Shown here: positions 30,304 through 40,091 of the stretch, in pieces
How positions within the stretch are numbered: the stretch's first letter is position 1
Layout of the letters: each line of letters starts with the position of its first letter
Assembly (NCBI RefSeq): GCF_000296505.1
Contig: NZ_JH815209.1
Span: 66,908-130,907 of the forward strand
Source of the DNA: Schaalia turicensis ACS-279-V-Col4
Lineage (GTDB): Bacteria > Actinomycetota > Actinomycetes > Actinomycetales > Actinomycetaceae
Reading direction: 5' to 3'
DNA length: 64,000 nucleotides
Program-made: the position numbers and the translations under genes
Notes under the pieces: model-generated
Seen by the model: the letters and a program-made list of their open reading frames with translations, nothing else
The model's database searches: none
Told to the model about the DNA's origin: nothing

Positions 30304-31059
30304 TTAGAGAATCTGACCAACAGAGATTCGCAAGAACTCTCTGTGCAGGTCAGCAATGATTTCGGCAGATTCAGTCACCTTCGCGTTCAAACGTTCATTG
30401 TCAGATGAACGTCCACGCGAACGAGTAGATTGAACAGTTTGATCAATCACGTCAGAACAACGATCCGCACTGAGTTTCACTGCGCGCAACAGACGAATAT
30501 CGAATCCTTGGGATTCAAGAGTGGCAACGTGTCGCACAATCTGCAACGAGCGCACTGGGAAATAGCCCGCAATATCAGGGGCAATCAATCCCGCAGAAGA
30601 ATAACGTTCCAGCGTTGAGATATCGACGCCGGCCAGATCGGTCAGTTCCCTAGCCGACAGATAGGGAGAAGACGGCGTGACGCTAACGCCCTCAGAAGAA
30701 ACGATACGAGGCCGCCTGACTGCTTCAACCTGATGACCCGCATCAAGGGCGCGCAGGTGCTCACCGATTACTCGAAGAGGAGTAAAAGAGTCGCGCTGTT
30801 GTGTCAGAACATAACGCATACGTTCCACATCGGTCTGCGAGTACTTGCGATAGCCCGACTTCGTACGCGCAGGAGTGACCAACCCCTGGTCATCGAGGTA
30901 GCGAACCTTCGACACGGAGATAGCAGGAAACTCTTTCTTGAGTTCCTCGACGACCCTACCGATCGAAAGAACCGGGTCCCTGGATGCATCGTGTGGCCAC
31001 GGCCCCGTAATACTCGTGTGTTCAGCCTCAGAGCTGAACTGTGCAGCCTGAGAACTCAT
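30304..31059 (-). CDS. ftsR: MerR-family regulator FtsR
   Basis: 251 residues with an N-terminal MerR HTH at about 31-85 (LSIGRVVEELKKEFPAISVSK, then RYLDDQGLVTPART) and a second HTH-like segment near 135-175 (LSARELTDLAGVDISTLERY). In Corynebacterium the orthologue activates ftsZ. The start overlaps the garA stop by four bases, the conserved garA-ftsR arrangement. Regulation of ftsZ here is inferred, since ftsZ is outside the window. Confidence 0.9.
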   Translation of the reverse strand: MSSQAAQFSSEAEHTSITGPWPHDASRDPVLSIGRVVEELKKEFPAISVSKVRYLDDQGLVTPARTKSGYRKYSQTDVERMRYVLTQQRDSFTPLRVIGEHLRALDAGHQVEAVRRPRIVSSEGVSVTPSSPYLSARELTDLAGVDISTLERYSSAGLIAPDIAGYFPVRSLQIVRHVATLESQGFDIRLLRAVKLSADRCSDVIDQTVQSTRSRGRSSDNERLNAKVTESAEIIADLHREFLRISVGQIL

Positions 31060-31487
31060 GCTTGCAAGGGCGAAGGCTGGTATGTCAGGCGATACTTTCC
31101 AATCTGGACCTCGTCGCCAGCGTTTAAACGAATGGAGTCAACGCGCTCCCGATTCACATACGTGCCGTTCAACGAACCGGAATCACGCACAATATGACCG
31201 CCGTCTTCAGCCTTGAACTGGCAATGCTTACGGGAAACGGTCACATCGTCTAAGAAAATATCGGATTTCGGGGAACGACCAGCATTCGTTACCTCACTGT
31301 CGAGAAGGAAACGAGCACCCGAGTTCGGGCCACGCTGAACGATCAGCAGAGCAGAACCAGCGGGAAGTGAATTCACCGCTTCCTGGTCGCGTGCAGACAA
31401 CACAAGAGGAGCATCAACTTGCTCTTCAACCGGCGAAAGTCCAAAGATGGAAGTTGCGGTTGGATCGAAATCGTTAGTGGATTCCAT
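31056..31487 (-). CDS. garA: FHA-domain protein GarA/OdhI
   Basis: 143 residues. The FHA domain (about 48-138) shows GRSPKSDIFLD, SRKHCQF and SLNGTYVN, the phosphothreonine-binding residues. In mycobacteria and corynebacteria the unphosphorylated protein inhibits 2-oxoglutarate dehydrogenase and glutamate dehydrogenase and is switched off by kinase phosphorylation of an N-terminal ETTS. Here that segment reads TATS (T10-A11-T12-S13), so only the second threonine remains. I chose ATG 31487, preceded by GGGGAG. Confidence 0.9.
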   Translation of the reverse strand: MESTNDFDPTATSIFGLSPVEEQVDAPLVLSARDQEAVNSLPAGSALLIVQRGPNSGARFLLDSEVTNAGRSPKSDIFLDDVTVSRKHCQFKAEDGGHIVRDSGSLNGTYVNRERVDSIRLNAGDEVQIGKYRLTYQPSPLQA

Positions 31488-31515
31488 GATCTCCCCCTGT
31501 GATAGACGCATTCAT

Positions 31516-31538
31516 TACCCTCAATAGTCTAAAGGGTA
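31516..31538. promoter_or_regulatory. Dyad upstream of garA
   Basis: TACCCT (31516-31521) and AGGGTA (31533-31538) are inverted around 11 bases, with a TAGACT-like -10 between them on the minus strand. It lies in the short gap before garA and could be the operator and promoter of garA-ftsR. Weak support. Confidence 0.3.
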
Positions 31539-31552
31539 CAGGGCAAACGTAC

Positions 31553-32374
31553 TTACTCGTCAGAAGATTTGGACTCTTCTGACGTATCAACCACGGCGTA
31601 TTGAGGCTGAGGCACAGAAGACACAGAATCAATCGAAATGTGCCCAACCACTGAAACCGTCACATTCGCGTCCTTTGCGCGCATCTGGGCAGCCGAACCA
31701 GCTTGAATCTCTAGAGCAGTCGCGATCGTCTGACCCTCGCCGATCACATGCCAATCATACGGTTGCGACAAGACAACGCCATCGACCGCAATCATATTAT
31801 TGTCAGACGTAAACGCGCTCCGGGTGGAAAGACGCACGCCGTTCAACTCGATTGCCTCAGCCCCGGCATTACGTAACTCCCCTAGCGTCATCACGAACTC
31901 GGTAGCCGTTAAACGATTCGCTTCATCACCGATGTGTATGAGCACCCCGGGTCCCTCGACAGGAACTCTGCCTGCATTGATCTGAGCGAGCTGATTAATC
32001 TTCCGAGCCGTCTGAGCCGCCGCTTCTTGCTCCGACTCGTTGGCTTCAATCTCGGCAACCTGCTGTTGCAAAGCAGAACGCTCCTGACGAAGGTTATTCT
32101 CCTGAGAATTCAGCTCAGAAAGCAACGCAACCAAGTCTTGTTCGCTCAAGGCTTCCAAGGGATCTTCCCGTTGAGCACGAACGGTTGTCACCAGCGCAAA
32201 ACCAAGAATGAAACAGATCAGAACAAGGACAAGGTGAATCGTGCGCGGAACGGCAAAAAGAGCTTGAACAAACTGCGCGCGACCCGGCTTCATGTCCTTT
32301 TCAGCGGACGCAACCTCGTCCCTTCGAGAAGCTCCATGTCGCCCATGACGCGAATTCTTCGAATCTAAACTCAT
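31553..32374 (-). CDS. DUF881 membrane-anchored protein (downstream copy)
   Basis: 273 residues. A basic cytoplasmic N-terminus is followed by a membrane helix at about 46-66 (IHLVLVLICFILGFALVTTV), a coiled coil near 75-125 and an extracytoplasmic DUF881 domain (INAGRVPVEGPGVLIHIGDE; LRNAGAEAIELNGVRLS). Function is unknown; DUF881 proteins flank the small basic protein in actinobacteria and Gram-positives near division genes. It lies five bases after sbp. Confidence 0.88.
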   Translation of the reverse strand: MSLDSKNSRHGRHGASRRDEVASAEKDMKPGRAQFVQALFAVPRTIHLVLVLICFILGFALVTTVRAQREDPLEALSEQDLVALLSELNSQENNLRQERSALQQQVAEIEANESEQEAAAQTARKINQLAQINAGRVPVEGPGVLIHIGDEANRLTATEFVMTLGELRNAGAEAIELNGVRLSTRSAFTSDNNMIAVDGVVLSQPYDWHVIGEGQTIATALEIQAGSAAQMRAKDANVTVSVVGHISIDSVSSVPQPQYAVVDTSEESKSSDE

Positions 32375-32379
32375 GGACT

Positions 32380-32712
32380 TTACGCCTTAAAAATCAGACG
32401 ACGAATCGACGCTGTATTCGAAAAGATACGAATACCCAACACGACGATGACGGCCGTCGTAATCGCGGACCCCACCCCAAGCTGAGTTCCCAACCACACA
32501 AGCAAACAGGCAACAACGACATTCCAGAAGAACGACGTGATGAACACGCGATCATGGAACACCCCTTCAAGCCAAGCGCGTGTCGCGCCAAAGAGAGCGT
32601 CCAAGCCCGCGATTACCGCAACCGGCAAGAACGGCTGAAGCCAAACCGGAATCGTCGGATCAAGGAAAAGTCCCAAGATAATGCCAGCCGCTAGGCCAAT
32701 AACAACAACCAT
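32380..32712 (-). CDS. sbp: Small basic family protein (Sbp, DUF1290)
   Basis: 110-residue protein with three hydrophobic segments: VVVIGLAAGIILGLFLD, a second covering PVAVIAGLDALFGATRAWLE, and a third near 65-95 ending in a basic tail. The Sbp family sits near ftsZ or in this cluster; a division or envelope role is inferred from context only. The gene is packed between two DUF881 genes. Confidence 0.9.
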   Translation of the reverse strand: MVVVIGLAAGIILGLFLDPTIPVWLQPFLPVAVIAGLDALFGATRAWLEGVFHDRVFITSFFWNVVVACLLVWLGTQLGVGSAITTAVIVVLGIRIFSNTASIRRLIFKA

Positions 32713-32714
32713 GA

Positions 32715-33551
32715 CTATTCTCCTTGGGAATTCGACGCTACCGCATACTGCGGAGTACGGACATTAAGCGCTGGCATTTGAATTTCGGCGGTGCCCGCAA
32801 CCGAGATTTCAATGCCGTTCATTGACTTCGCAGTTGAAAGAAAATCACCTGTTGACCCGCGCACAAGACCAACGGACAGTGTGTTCGCATCTCCGATAGC
32901 TCTCACCTCGTACGGAGATTCAACGGGAGTGACGTTCACAAGAATTGCCGAACCAGCAGTACGAATAAACGTGCCTGGGCCAATTCGTAGGTCATTGATT
33001 GAAATTGCCTCGGCTCCCCCAGCCCAGAGGGCATTCACGATCACATTCAAGTCAATGTCGCGGACCTGACCTCGGGACCCTTGTGTCAGCGTTTTTGCTG
33101 ATGACGAGTCCTTGACCGTGACCGTAATTCCCGGACCAACCACGGGTTCCATTGCATTCGTCAGTGCAACCGAAGGATCAACGAGGACCTGAGGAGCTGT
33201 CGACGACGCAGCTTGGTTGACGCGGGTGGACAACGATTGAACGTTGTCCTGAAGTGAAGCCACGACGCTTTGACTAGATTGTGCCTGATCGCGAAGGCTT
33301 TGAGTAATGTCAGCGTCCTGAGCGGTACGCAATGACATCACTGCGATTGTGAGCGTGAAGCCGAGCGCCAGCGTGAAAACAAAAGCGATCGGGCGATGCC
33401 ACCAATGTTTGGGATGCTGAGTATCGTCATAGCTTTCGTACCCAACATCGAGCGGATTATTCAGCAACGAGGTCAGCAACGACATCGACGTAGCAGGATC
33501 ATTGCCTTGCGCCGGCGAAGAAGACGTTGTGTGCGTGTTGTATTCTTGCAC
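32715..33551 (-). CDS. DUF881 membrane-anchored protein (upstream copy)
   Basis: 278 residues, paralogous to the gene at 31553. It has a cytoplasmic N-terminus, a membrane helix at about 52-72 (PIAFVFTLALGFTLTIAVMS), a coiled coil, and the DUF881 domain (LVDPSVALTNAMEPVVGPGI; LWAGGAEAISINDLRIG). GTG 33551 lies two bases after the pepN stop; ATG 33485 is a possible shorter start. It is followed by sbp in the order DUF881-Sbp-DUF881. Confidence 0.87.
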   Translation of the reverse strand: MQEYNTHTTSSSPAQGNDPATSMSLLTSLLNNPLDVGYESYDDTQHPKHWWHRPIAFVFTLALGFTLTIAVMSLRTAQDADITQSLRDQAQSSQSVVASLQDNVQSLSTRVNQAASSTAPQVLVDPSVALTNAMEPVVGPGITVTVKDSSSAKTLTQGSRGQVRDIDLNVIVNALWAGGAEAISINDLRIGPGTFIRTAGSAILVNVTPVESPYEVRAIGDANTLSVGLVRGSTGDFLSTAKSMNGIEISVAGTAEIQMPALNVRTPQYAVASNSQGE

Positions 33552-33553
33552 GC

Positions 33554-36109
33554 CTACATCCAGGTGCGTTGTACGTTAATTGCACGAGATGCGTAATCAA
33601 CATGCTCAATGAGAAGACGTCTTAACGGCCATGCTGCATTCTCGTGTTCGCCGAGCCAACGATTCACCCGATCAATATGGTCCTCGACGCTTTCGGGACT
33701 GTCGGCATAAACCGGGAGCGAAAGAAGGCCCTTGATGTAGCGAATCGACAGGGCAATCGAGTGCGTATTCCAGAAGTATTCAAGTGAGCCAAGACCGCGG
33801 TCAATGAAGCTTGAGCCTTGCCACGAGGATGCAGCAAATCCGTCGAGGATTGCGCTCAGTGTGTCGTTTGCGATCCCGTCAACGAAGAGTTTCGACCACG
33901 AGGCCTCACGTTCTTCTTCGTACGGCAGAGCTGCAATTGCGCGTTCTGATGCGGTCTTTGCTTCGCCTGTTGGGGAAGTGGCGAGCCATGCTTCAATACG
34001 ATCGCGTCCGATCGAACCAGAAGCAGCAATGACAGTACGAGCTGTCCAAACGATCTCGCTGGTCAAAGTATTCGCATACGATTCCACGGTCTGACTAATC
34101 GCGGGATCATCGGTCATCGGATAGGTAAAGAACAGGGTCTTTAACCATGCGCGACTACGATCCGTGGCGTGCTCACGCGACAGACGTAGCGCAAGCCTTC
34201 CTACCGTTGTCGCAATCGCGGCACGCTGTTCCTTTGGCACGTAGGTGCCCAGGGTAATGCGACCGAGCTCCAACAAGCGATCCGCAAGTGTCTCGTCGAC
34301 TTCGTTTTCTGCATGACGGAATGCTGCAAGAGCGAAGTCACTGGGGTTCAAGCGGCAGTCACGGACACCGTTGAACAGGGCACCCCACACGACGCATCGC
34401 GTCATCAGGTCGGGACATGCCGAAATGAAGGCAAGCGCATTGGATGCTGAGCGATCGTCGAGGTAGGTGACCGCATACGTCAGATCGCCGTCATTGACGA
34501 CGAGTAGATCCATATCCGTAATACCGGCTGGTTGGCTAAGAAGCCCCGCGGGATCAACCTCTTGGGATCGACCTTCCATTGTCAGCTCAAAACGATGCGT
34601 CATCTGAAGCTGATCGCGTTTCATCGCCCACGTTGTGACATCGAAACGATGCGGGCGAGTCGTATCTGACTCAGACTCATCCGTGATCTGGAAATTGGTG
34701 ACGCTACCAATACGGGAGATATCAAAATGAGGAACGAGTTTCGAAGGACCGGAGGTAGTAAGCCACGTGGACACCCAGTGGGATAAGTCTTTGCCCGTTG
34801 CTTCCTGCAAACAGTCGACGAGGTCCTGGAATGAGGTCGATCCGAAAGCATGGCGTTGGAAGTAAATTCGCGTGGCTTCAAAGAAGGCTTCTTCGCCGAC
34901 GGTTGCTACCAACTGGTTGAGTACCGAAGCGCCCTTGGCATAGGTGATGCCGTCAAAGTTGGTCTTGGCTGCGCCAACGTCGGGAATGTCAGCAATGATC
35001 GGGTGAGTTGTAGGCATGAGGTCTTGCTCGTAGGCCCAGATTTTGCGACCTGCAGCAAATGTGGCCCTCTCCCCCGTGTACACGGTTGCTCGGCTTGCTG
35101 CCAGGGCACCCTGATTCTCGGCGAATGACTCCTTCAACCAGAGGTCGTCCCACCATCGAGGTGTCACAAGATCCCCAAACCACATGTGGCACATTTCGTG
35201 AAGAATCGTGTTTGCTCGACGCTGACGCTGGGCGAAGGTCGGGGTGTCACGTGAGAGGTATGAGTCGTTAAAGGTCACGCATCCCGGATTCTCCATGGCT
35301 CCCAAGTTGTATTCGGGAACGAAGATCTGATCGTACTTGCCCCAAGGGTATGTGATGCCATAGTGCTGGTGGTAGAAGTCCAAGCCAGCGCGCGTAACGG
35401 AAAGAATGTCGTTGGAATCAATCGCTTGAGCCAAGCTTGAACGGCACATCAAGCGCAGTGGGACGTCAATCTTCTGACCGTCGTTTGCTCCCCCACTCCA
35501 CGTACCTCCGTCAATGACAGCCCAGTCACCGGCAACGACGGCGGTGATGTAGCTGGACAACAGGCGCGTTCGAGCAAAGACATGTCGTGTGCCGTTTTCA
35601 ATGGGTTCGGTATGTAGCTCTGCTCCGTTGGAGGCAACAACCCAGTGTTCCGGTGCATCGACGATGAATGACCACTCGGCTTTCAAATCTGGTTGGTCGA
35701 AGCATGGCCATGCGCGGTGAGCGTCTTGGGGTTCAAACTGCGTGTACAGGTAAACGCGTCCATCTTCTGGATCAATGTATCGATGCAGACCTTCACCGGA
35801 GTGTGAATACGGGCACCGCGCCTGAACCTCAACCGTGCACTCAGTATCGACGGGCAGGCCACTGAGGGCCAGACACTCGTCATTTTGCGTGATCTCTCGC
35901 GCCTCGCCATTCACACTGAGCCGGGTAACCTGGCCTGCGATGTCGACGAAGGTGGAATCCGCGTGGGAAGTCAGGGTGAAGGTGGACGTAACCACAAACT
36001 CGGTATTGTCTTGGCTATCCCCACCGCGCACATCAAGATTGACCTTCATCGTCGAAAGGTCGATTGCGTGTGAACGTTGACGGGCTTCATCGCGGGATAG
36101 GACGTGCAT
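33554..36109 (-). CDS. pepN: Aminopeptidase N
   Basis: Cytoplasmic M1-family zinc aminopeptidase, 851 residues, the full size for the actinobacterial enzyme. Substrate-recognition GAMEN is at 270-274. The zinc site is H304-E305-M-C-H308 plus E327 (HEMCHMW...LWLKESFAE). A C-terminal ERAP1-like domain covers about 530-851. It heads the minus-strand unit that continues into DUF881-sbp-DUF881-garA-ftsR-merR. It is divergent from murE with an 80-base gap. Confidence 0.95.
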   Translation of the reverse strand: MHVLSRDEARQRSHAIDLSTMKVNLDVRGGDSQDNTEFVVTSTFTLTSHADSTFVDIAGQVTRLSVNGEAREITQNDECLALSGLPVDTECTVEVQARCPYSHSGEGLHRYIDPEDGRVYLYTQFEPQDAHRAWPCFDQPDLKAEWSFIVDAPEHWVVASNGAELHTEPIENGTRHVFARTRLLSSYITAVVAGDWAVIDGGTWSGGANDGQKIDVPLRLMCRSSLAQAIDSNDILSVTRAGLDFYHQHYGITYPWGKYDQIFVPEYNLGAMENPGCVTFNDSYLSRDTPTFAQRQRRANTILHEMCHMWFGDLVTPRWWDDLWLKESFAENQGALAASRATVYTGERATFAAGRKIWAYEQDLMPTTHPIIADIPDVGAAKTNFDGITYAKGASVLNQLVATVGEEAFFEATRIYFQRHAFGSTSFQDLVDCLQEATGKDLSHWVSTWLTTSGPSKLVPHFDISRIGSVTNFQITDESESDTTRPHRFDVTTWAMKRDQLQMTHRFELTMEGRSQEVDPAGLLSQPAGITDMDLLVVNDGDLTYAVTYLDDRSASNALAFISACPDLMTRCVVWGALFNGVRDCRLNPSDFALAAFRHAENEVDETLADRLLELGRITLGTYVPKEQRAAIATTVGRLALRLSREHATDRSRAWLKTLFFTYPMTDDPAISQTVESYANTLTSEIVWTARTVIAASGSIGRDRIEAWLATSPTGEAKTASERAIAALPYEEEREASWSKLFVDGIANDTLSAILDGFAASSWQGSSFIDRGLGSLEYFWNTHSIALSIRYIKGLLSLPVYADSPESVEDHIDRVNRWLGEHENAAWPLRRLLIEHVDYASRAINVQRTWM

Positions 36110-36189
36110 AACCGTAGTTTACGGCGCGTTCTTAAACACTTCGAGAAGCGATTGTAAGCGTTTCGCTATCCGGCGCTACAGTATGAGGC

Positions 36190-37767
36190 ATGAGCTCAGT
36201 CGTAGATATTCGCCCCTCAGTTGTGCCACTTAGTGTTCCGATTGCTCTGGCCAACGTTGGTTCCTATTCAGTGTGCGACGCCTTGGGAAATCCTCTCAGG
36301 GATCCAAACGGGCTTACCATCACGGGCATTACCGTTTCCTCGAACGACTGCGAAGAAGGCTGGGCGTTCGTCGCTATTCCTGGGCTCACCCAGCACGGAG
36401 TTCGTTTTGCCCACGCGGCAGCCGAGGCTGGTGCAACCCTCCTTGTCACGGATAGCGAGGGAGCGAAGCGAGCAATCGATCAGAAAGTCGGACTGCCGAT
36501 CGTTATTCTTAAGGATCCTCGTCGATGCGCAGCGACTATAGCCGCAACTCTCTACGGCCAGCCTGCGACAAAGTTGAAGACGATGGCCGTGACCGGCACA
36601 AACGGGAAGACCACTACGTCGTTCCTCATGCGTGCAGCTCTGGGCGTTGAGTTTCCGAATCCCTCCATCTGCGGAACCGTCGAAACACGCATCGGTAACC
36701 TACGTTTCCGTTCCGATCAGACTACGGCTGAATCCCCTGTCATCCAGCGCTTCCTTGCCCAAACACTGGAAGAAGGACTTGGCGCAGCGGTTATTGAAAC
36801 AAGCTCTCACGCTCTGAGCTTCGAGCGCGTTGACGACATTGTGTTTGACGTTGTCGGCTTCACGAATTTGCAACACGATCACCTCGACTACTACGGCGAC
36901 ATGGAGAACTACTTCGTCGCGAAGAAGTCGCTGTTTACTCAAGAACACTCACGACGCGGTGTTGTATGCGTCGATGACGAGTGGGGCCAGCGTCTTGCCC
37001 GCGAAGCTGAAGTACCGGTGACAACCGTTGCCGCGCTGAGCTCGAACGAAGCCGAGTGGCACGTTGAAAATACTCACCCCGACCGTTCGATCGGTCGCAC
37101 GGTCTTTACGTTGGTGGATCCGAATGGCGCAGGGCATGATGTTGCAATGCCGATTCTTGGTGAAGTGAACGTTCAGAACACTGCCGTCGCCATTGTTGCT
37201 GCCGTTCAGCTTGGCTATGACGTGGATGCAGTCATCGCCGCCATTGAAAAGGCGGAGCAGGTTCCAGGGCGCATGGAAATGATTAATCCCAAGCCTCATA
37301 ATCAACCACTCGTCATCGTCGACTACGCCCATACTCCCGAGGCTCTTGAGTGGACTCTGCGCTCAACAGCTGAGCTGACGAATGGAAAGCTTCATATCGT
37401 ATTCGGTACCGATGGAGACCGTGACGCATCAAAGCGTGAATACCTTGCCGAAATCGCGGCACGAGAAGCTGACGTCTTGTGGGTGACCGACGAAAATCCA
37501 CGTACTGAAGACCCGCAGTCTATTCGCGACTATCTGTTGCGCGGTATTACTTCGGTACGTCCGGACATGCACGATGTAACAGAAATTAAGACGTGCCGTC
37601 GCGATGCAGTGCGCAAAGCAATCTTGGCAGCCCAGCCAGGTGACACGGTGATTATCACCGGCAAAGGCTCGGAGTGGTATCAAGATTTCGAAGGCATTAA
37701 ACACGAGTACAACGATGTTCCCGTATCGCGCGAAGTGCTCTACTACGACGTTCGTTCGCACATCTAA
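36190..37767 (+). CDS. murE: UDP-N-acetylmuramoyl-tripeptide synthetase (MurE)
   Basis: Adds the third amino acid to the peptidoglycan stem peptide. 525 residues: N-terminal UMAG-binding domain, central ATPase with TGTNGKTTT at 135-143, C-terminal domain with VDYAHTPEALEW at about 378-389. The residue-3 selectivity segment reads DENPRTEDP (E435-N-P-R438), close to the DNPR motif of meso-diaminopimelate enzymes but with Glu for Asp; lysine or ornithine cannot be excluded. The gene stands apart from the usual dcw cluster. Confidence 0.93.
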   Translation: MSSVVDIRPSVVPLSVPIALANVGSYSVCDALGNPLRDPNGLTITGITVSSNDCEEGWAFVAIPGLTQHGVRFAHAAAEAGATLLVTDSEGAKRAIDQKVGLPIVILKDPRRCAATIAATLYGQPATKLKTMAVTGTNGKTTTSFLMRAALGVEFPNPSICGTVETRIGNLRFRSDQTTAESPVIQRFLAQTLEEGLGAAVIETSSHALSFERVDDIVFDVVGFTNLQHDHLDYYGDMENYFVAKKSLFTQEHSRRGVVCVDDEWGQRLAREAEVPVTTVAALSSNEAEWHVENTHPDRSIGRTVFTLVDPNGAGHDVAMPILGEVNVQNTAVAIVAAVQLGYDVDAVIAAIEKAEQVPGRMEMINPKPHNQPLVIVDYAHTPEALEWTLRSTAELTNGKLHIVFGTDGDRDASKREYLAEIAAREADVLWVTDENPRTEDPQSIRDYLLRGITSVRPDMHDVTEIKTCRRDAVRKAILAAQPGDTVIITGKGSEWYQDFEGIKHEYNDVPVSREVLYYDVRSHI

Positions 37768-37838
37768 GAACGTGTGAGATTGCGCGTGAGCGCAAGGCTG
37801 ACACCGCTTATGGGTGTGATGCCACGTAAGATGAACGG

Positions 37839-39317
37839 GTGAATGACGAGAACCTGAATCAGGACCTAGCCACCGAAGAAGAATCTGAGCTACGCGCTCA
37901 GCACATGCGAGCTTCTCTTGCTCAATTCGAGCTTGACGAGGACGATCTTGCACTGATCGACGGTGAAGCTTCTTTCGATGAGCGTAAAGAAGAACTCGCC
38001 GGTCTACCGGTTCTCGCCATCGTTGGACGCCCGAACGTCGGCAAATCAACGCTGGTCAACCGCATTATTGGTCGTCGCGAAGCTGTCGTTCAGGACACTC
38101 CCGGTGTTACTCGCGACAGGGTCTCCTACCCCGCCGAATGGGCAGGTCGCGACTTCACAGTCGTCGACACCGGTGGTTGGGAAATCGACGTTAAAGGTCT
38201 AGACCGTTCGGTTGCTGAGCAGGCAGAAATTGCCGTTGACCTTGCCGACGCCGTCGTTCTGGTTCTTGACGCAACCGTTGGCGTCACCGCTTCAGACGAA
38301 CGCATCGTTACGATGCTTCGATCAAAAGGCAAGCCGGTGATTCTGGCAGCAAATAAGGTTGATTCTCCTCAACAAGAAGCCGACGCCGCTTACCTGTGGA
38401 GCCTCGGAATGGGTGAGCCCCACCCGATTTCTGCACTCCACGGCCGCGGTATCGGCGACTTGCTGGACACCATCATGGATGTTCTGCCCGATGAATCCGC
38501 CGTGGCAAGCGCACTGCCTCAGGGGGGGCCTCGTCGCATCGCACTTGTTGGACGCCCGAATGTCGGCAAATCTTCTCTGCTCAACGCGCTCGCGCAAGCC
38601 GAACGTGTTGTCGTCAACGAACTTGCTGGCACGACCCGCGATCCTGTCGACGAACTCATTGAGCTTGATGGGCGCCTCTGGTGGTTTGTTGACACCGCCG
38701 GTATTCGTCGCAAGATGCACCGTACGACCGGTGCTGATTACTACGCGTCGATTCGCACCCAGGCAGCAATTGAGAAGGCGGAAGTTGCTCTTGTCCTCTT
38801 CGATGGCTCCCAGCCACTGACAGAACAGGATATTCGCGTCGTTCAGCAGGTCGTTGATGCTGGTCGTGCACTGGTGATTGTCACGAACAAGTGGGATCTC
38901 GTTGACGAAGACCGCCAGAACGAACTGAAGAACGAAATCGAACGCGAACTTGTCCAGGTCCAGTGGGCTCCGCGAATCAACGTGTCCGCTCTGACCGCGT
39001 GGCATACGAACCGAATTACGCGTGCACTCGACACGGCTCTTGCCGGTTGGGAAACGCGTATCCCCACAGGTCAGCTGAACGCGTTCCTCGGCCAACTCGT
39101 TGCCGCCCACCCGCACCCGCTACGTGGCGGTAAGCAACCTCGTATTCTTTTTGGCACGCAGGTATCATCACGTCCCCCGCGTTTTGTCCTGTTTACAACG
39201 GGTTTCCTTGACCCGCAATATCGCCGTTTCATTGAACGCCGTTTGCGTGAGGAATTCGGCTTTGAAGGAACTCCGATTCAGATCGGTATGCGCGTTCGCG
39301 AACGCCGCCGCAAGTAA
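37839..39317 (+). CDS. der: Ribosome-assembly GTPase Der (EngA)
   Basis: 492 residues with two tandem GTPase domains, GRPNVGKST near 66 and GRPNVGKSS near 244, each with its own DxxG (DTGGW, DTAGI) and NKxD (NKVD, NKWD), followed by a KH-like domain. It works in 50S assembly. A roughly 55-residue acidic N-terminal extension precedes the first domain. GTG 37839 is the start. Normally der follows cmk; here cmk is 5 kb away on the other strand. Confidence 0.96.
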   Translation: MNDENLNQDLATEEESELRAQHMRASLAQFELDEDDLALIDGEASFDERKEELAGLPVLAIVGRPNVGKSTLVNRIIGRREAVVQDTPGVTRDRVSYPAEWAGRDFTVVDTGGWEIDVKGLDRSVAEQAEIAVDLADAVVLVLDATVGVTASDERIVTMLRSKGKPVILAANKVDSPQQEADAAYLWSLGMGEPHPISALHGRGIGDLLDTIMDVLPDESAVASALPQGGPRRIALVGRPNVGKSSLLNALAQAERVVVNELAGTTRDPVDELIELDGRLWWFVDTAGIRRKMHRTTGADYYASIRTQAAIEKAEVALVLFDGSQPLTEQDIRVVQQVVDAGRALVIVTNKWDLVDEDRQNELKNEIERELVQVQWAPRINVSALTAWHTNRITRALDTALAGWETRIPTGQLNAFLGQLVAAHPHPLRGGKQPRILFGTQVSSRPPRFVLFTTGFLDPQYRRFIERRLREEFGFEGTPIQIGMRVRERRRK

Positions 39318-39434
39318 CGGGCACTGAACCAACTCGTTTTACACGTCAACCCTGTGGATAACTACCACGGGGTTGACTTTGTGCATAAAGTCTGTTTCGT
39401 ACCATTCGCTGTTGAGCTCACCCAAGGAGTAATG

Positions 39435-40004
39435 ATGCTTCACTGGACAACACTTTCTTCCCCCATTGGCGACCTGATGCTCATCAAGTCTGGCAAAGGC
39501 ATCGTCAGAGTTGCCTTCGAATGCGAAGACTTCGCCACAGTACGACGTAATGTCGCACACTCGTTGAATGATGAGATGGTCGAAGACAGTAAAGAACTGT
39601 TTGAGGCCATCGATCAGATTGAAGAGTATTTCGCTGGCCAGCGTAAGACTTTCGATCTTGCACTGGACTGGTCCCTGATCTCGGGATTCTATGCGCGCGC
39701 TACCCAACAATTGACGATGGTTCCCTTCGGTACGACATTGCCGTATTCAGGCCTGGCACTGCTTGCAGGTAATAAGAAAGCTCATCGCGCGGCTGCGTCA
39801 GCCTGTTCCCATAACCCGTTGCCTATCCTTGCTCCATGCCATCGGATCACGCGAAAAGACGGATCATATGGTGACTACGCTGGCGGGCGCGAAGCCAAAG
39901 AGTACCTTCTGACGTTTGAGAAAGAAATTGACGCAAAAACCTATGTCCCCCAGCCCGTACTCAGGCCTCGCTATGTCGGGATTCCTGCTCCAGCGTCAGA
40001 CTAA
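39435..40004 (+). CDS. ogt: Methylated-DNA--protein-cysteine methyltransferase
   Basis: Direct repair of O6-methylguanine by suicide transfer to a cysteine. 189 residues with an N-terminal ribonuclease-like domain and the catalytic C-terminal domain: helix-turn-helix around 100-125 and the active-site PCHR (C135, in ILAPCHRITRKDGSYGDYAGG). I chose ATG 39435, with AAGGAG five bases ahead; ATG 39432 is possible. The gene is monocistronic with a hairpin downstream. Confidence 0.93.
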   Translation: MLHWTTLSSPIGDLMLIKSGKGIVRVAFECEDFATVRRNVAHSLNDEMVEDSKELFEAIDQIEEYFAGQRKTFDLALDWSLISGFYARATQQLTMVPFGTTLPYSGLALLAGNKKAHRAAASACSHNPLPILAPCHRITRKDGSYGDYAGGREAKEYLLTFEKEIDAKTYVPQPVLRPRYVGIPAPASD

Positions 40005-40023
40005 ATACACCACCATGAAATTC

Positions 40024-40061
40024 GTTTGGGGGTGTCATCAATGACGATAACACCCCCAAAC
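40024..40061. terminator. Stem-loop between convergent ogt and DUF5692-like gene
   Basis: Twelve-base perfect arms, GTTTGGGGGTGT (40024-40035) and ACACCCCCAAAC (40050-40061), lie between two converging genes. No strong U-tract is present, but the position fits a shared terminator. Confidence 0.6.
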
Positions 40062-40091
40062 TCTGCTGTAGCACACGAACGCTGATGATAG

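Noticed and set aside
36143..36168. LacI-type operator-like sequence (AAGCGATTGTAAGCGTTT) upstream of murE
   Set aside because: Symmetry is too imperfect; several mismatches in the arms.
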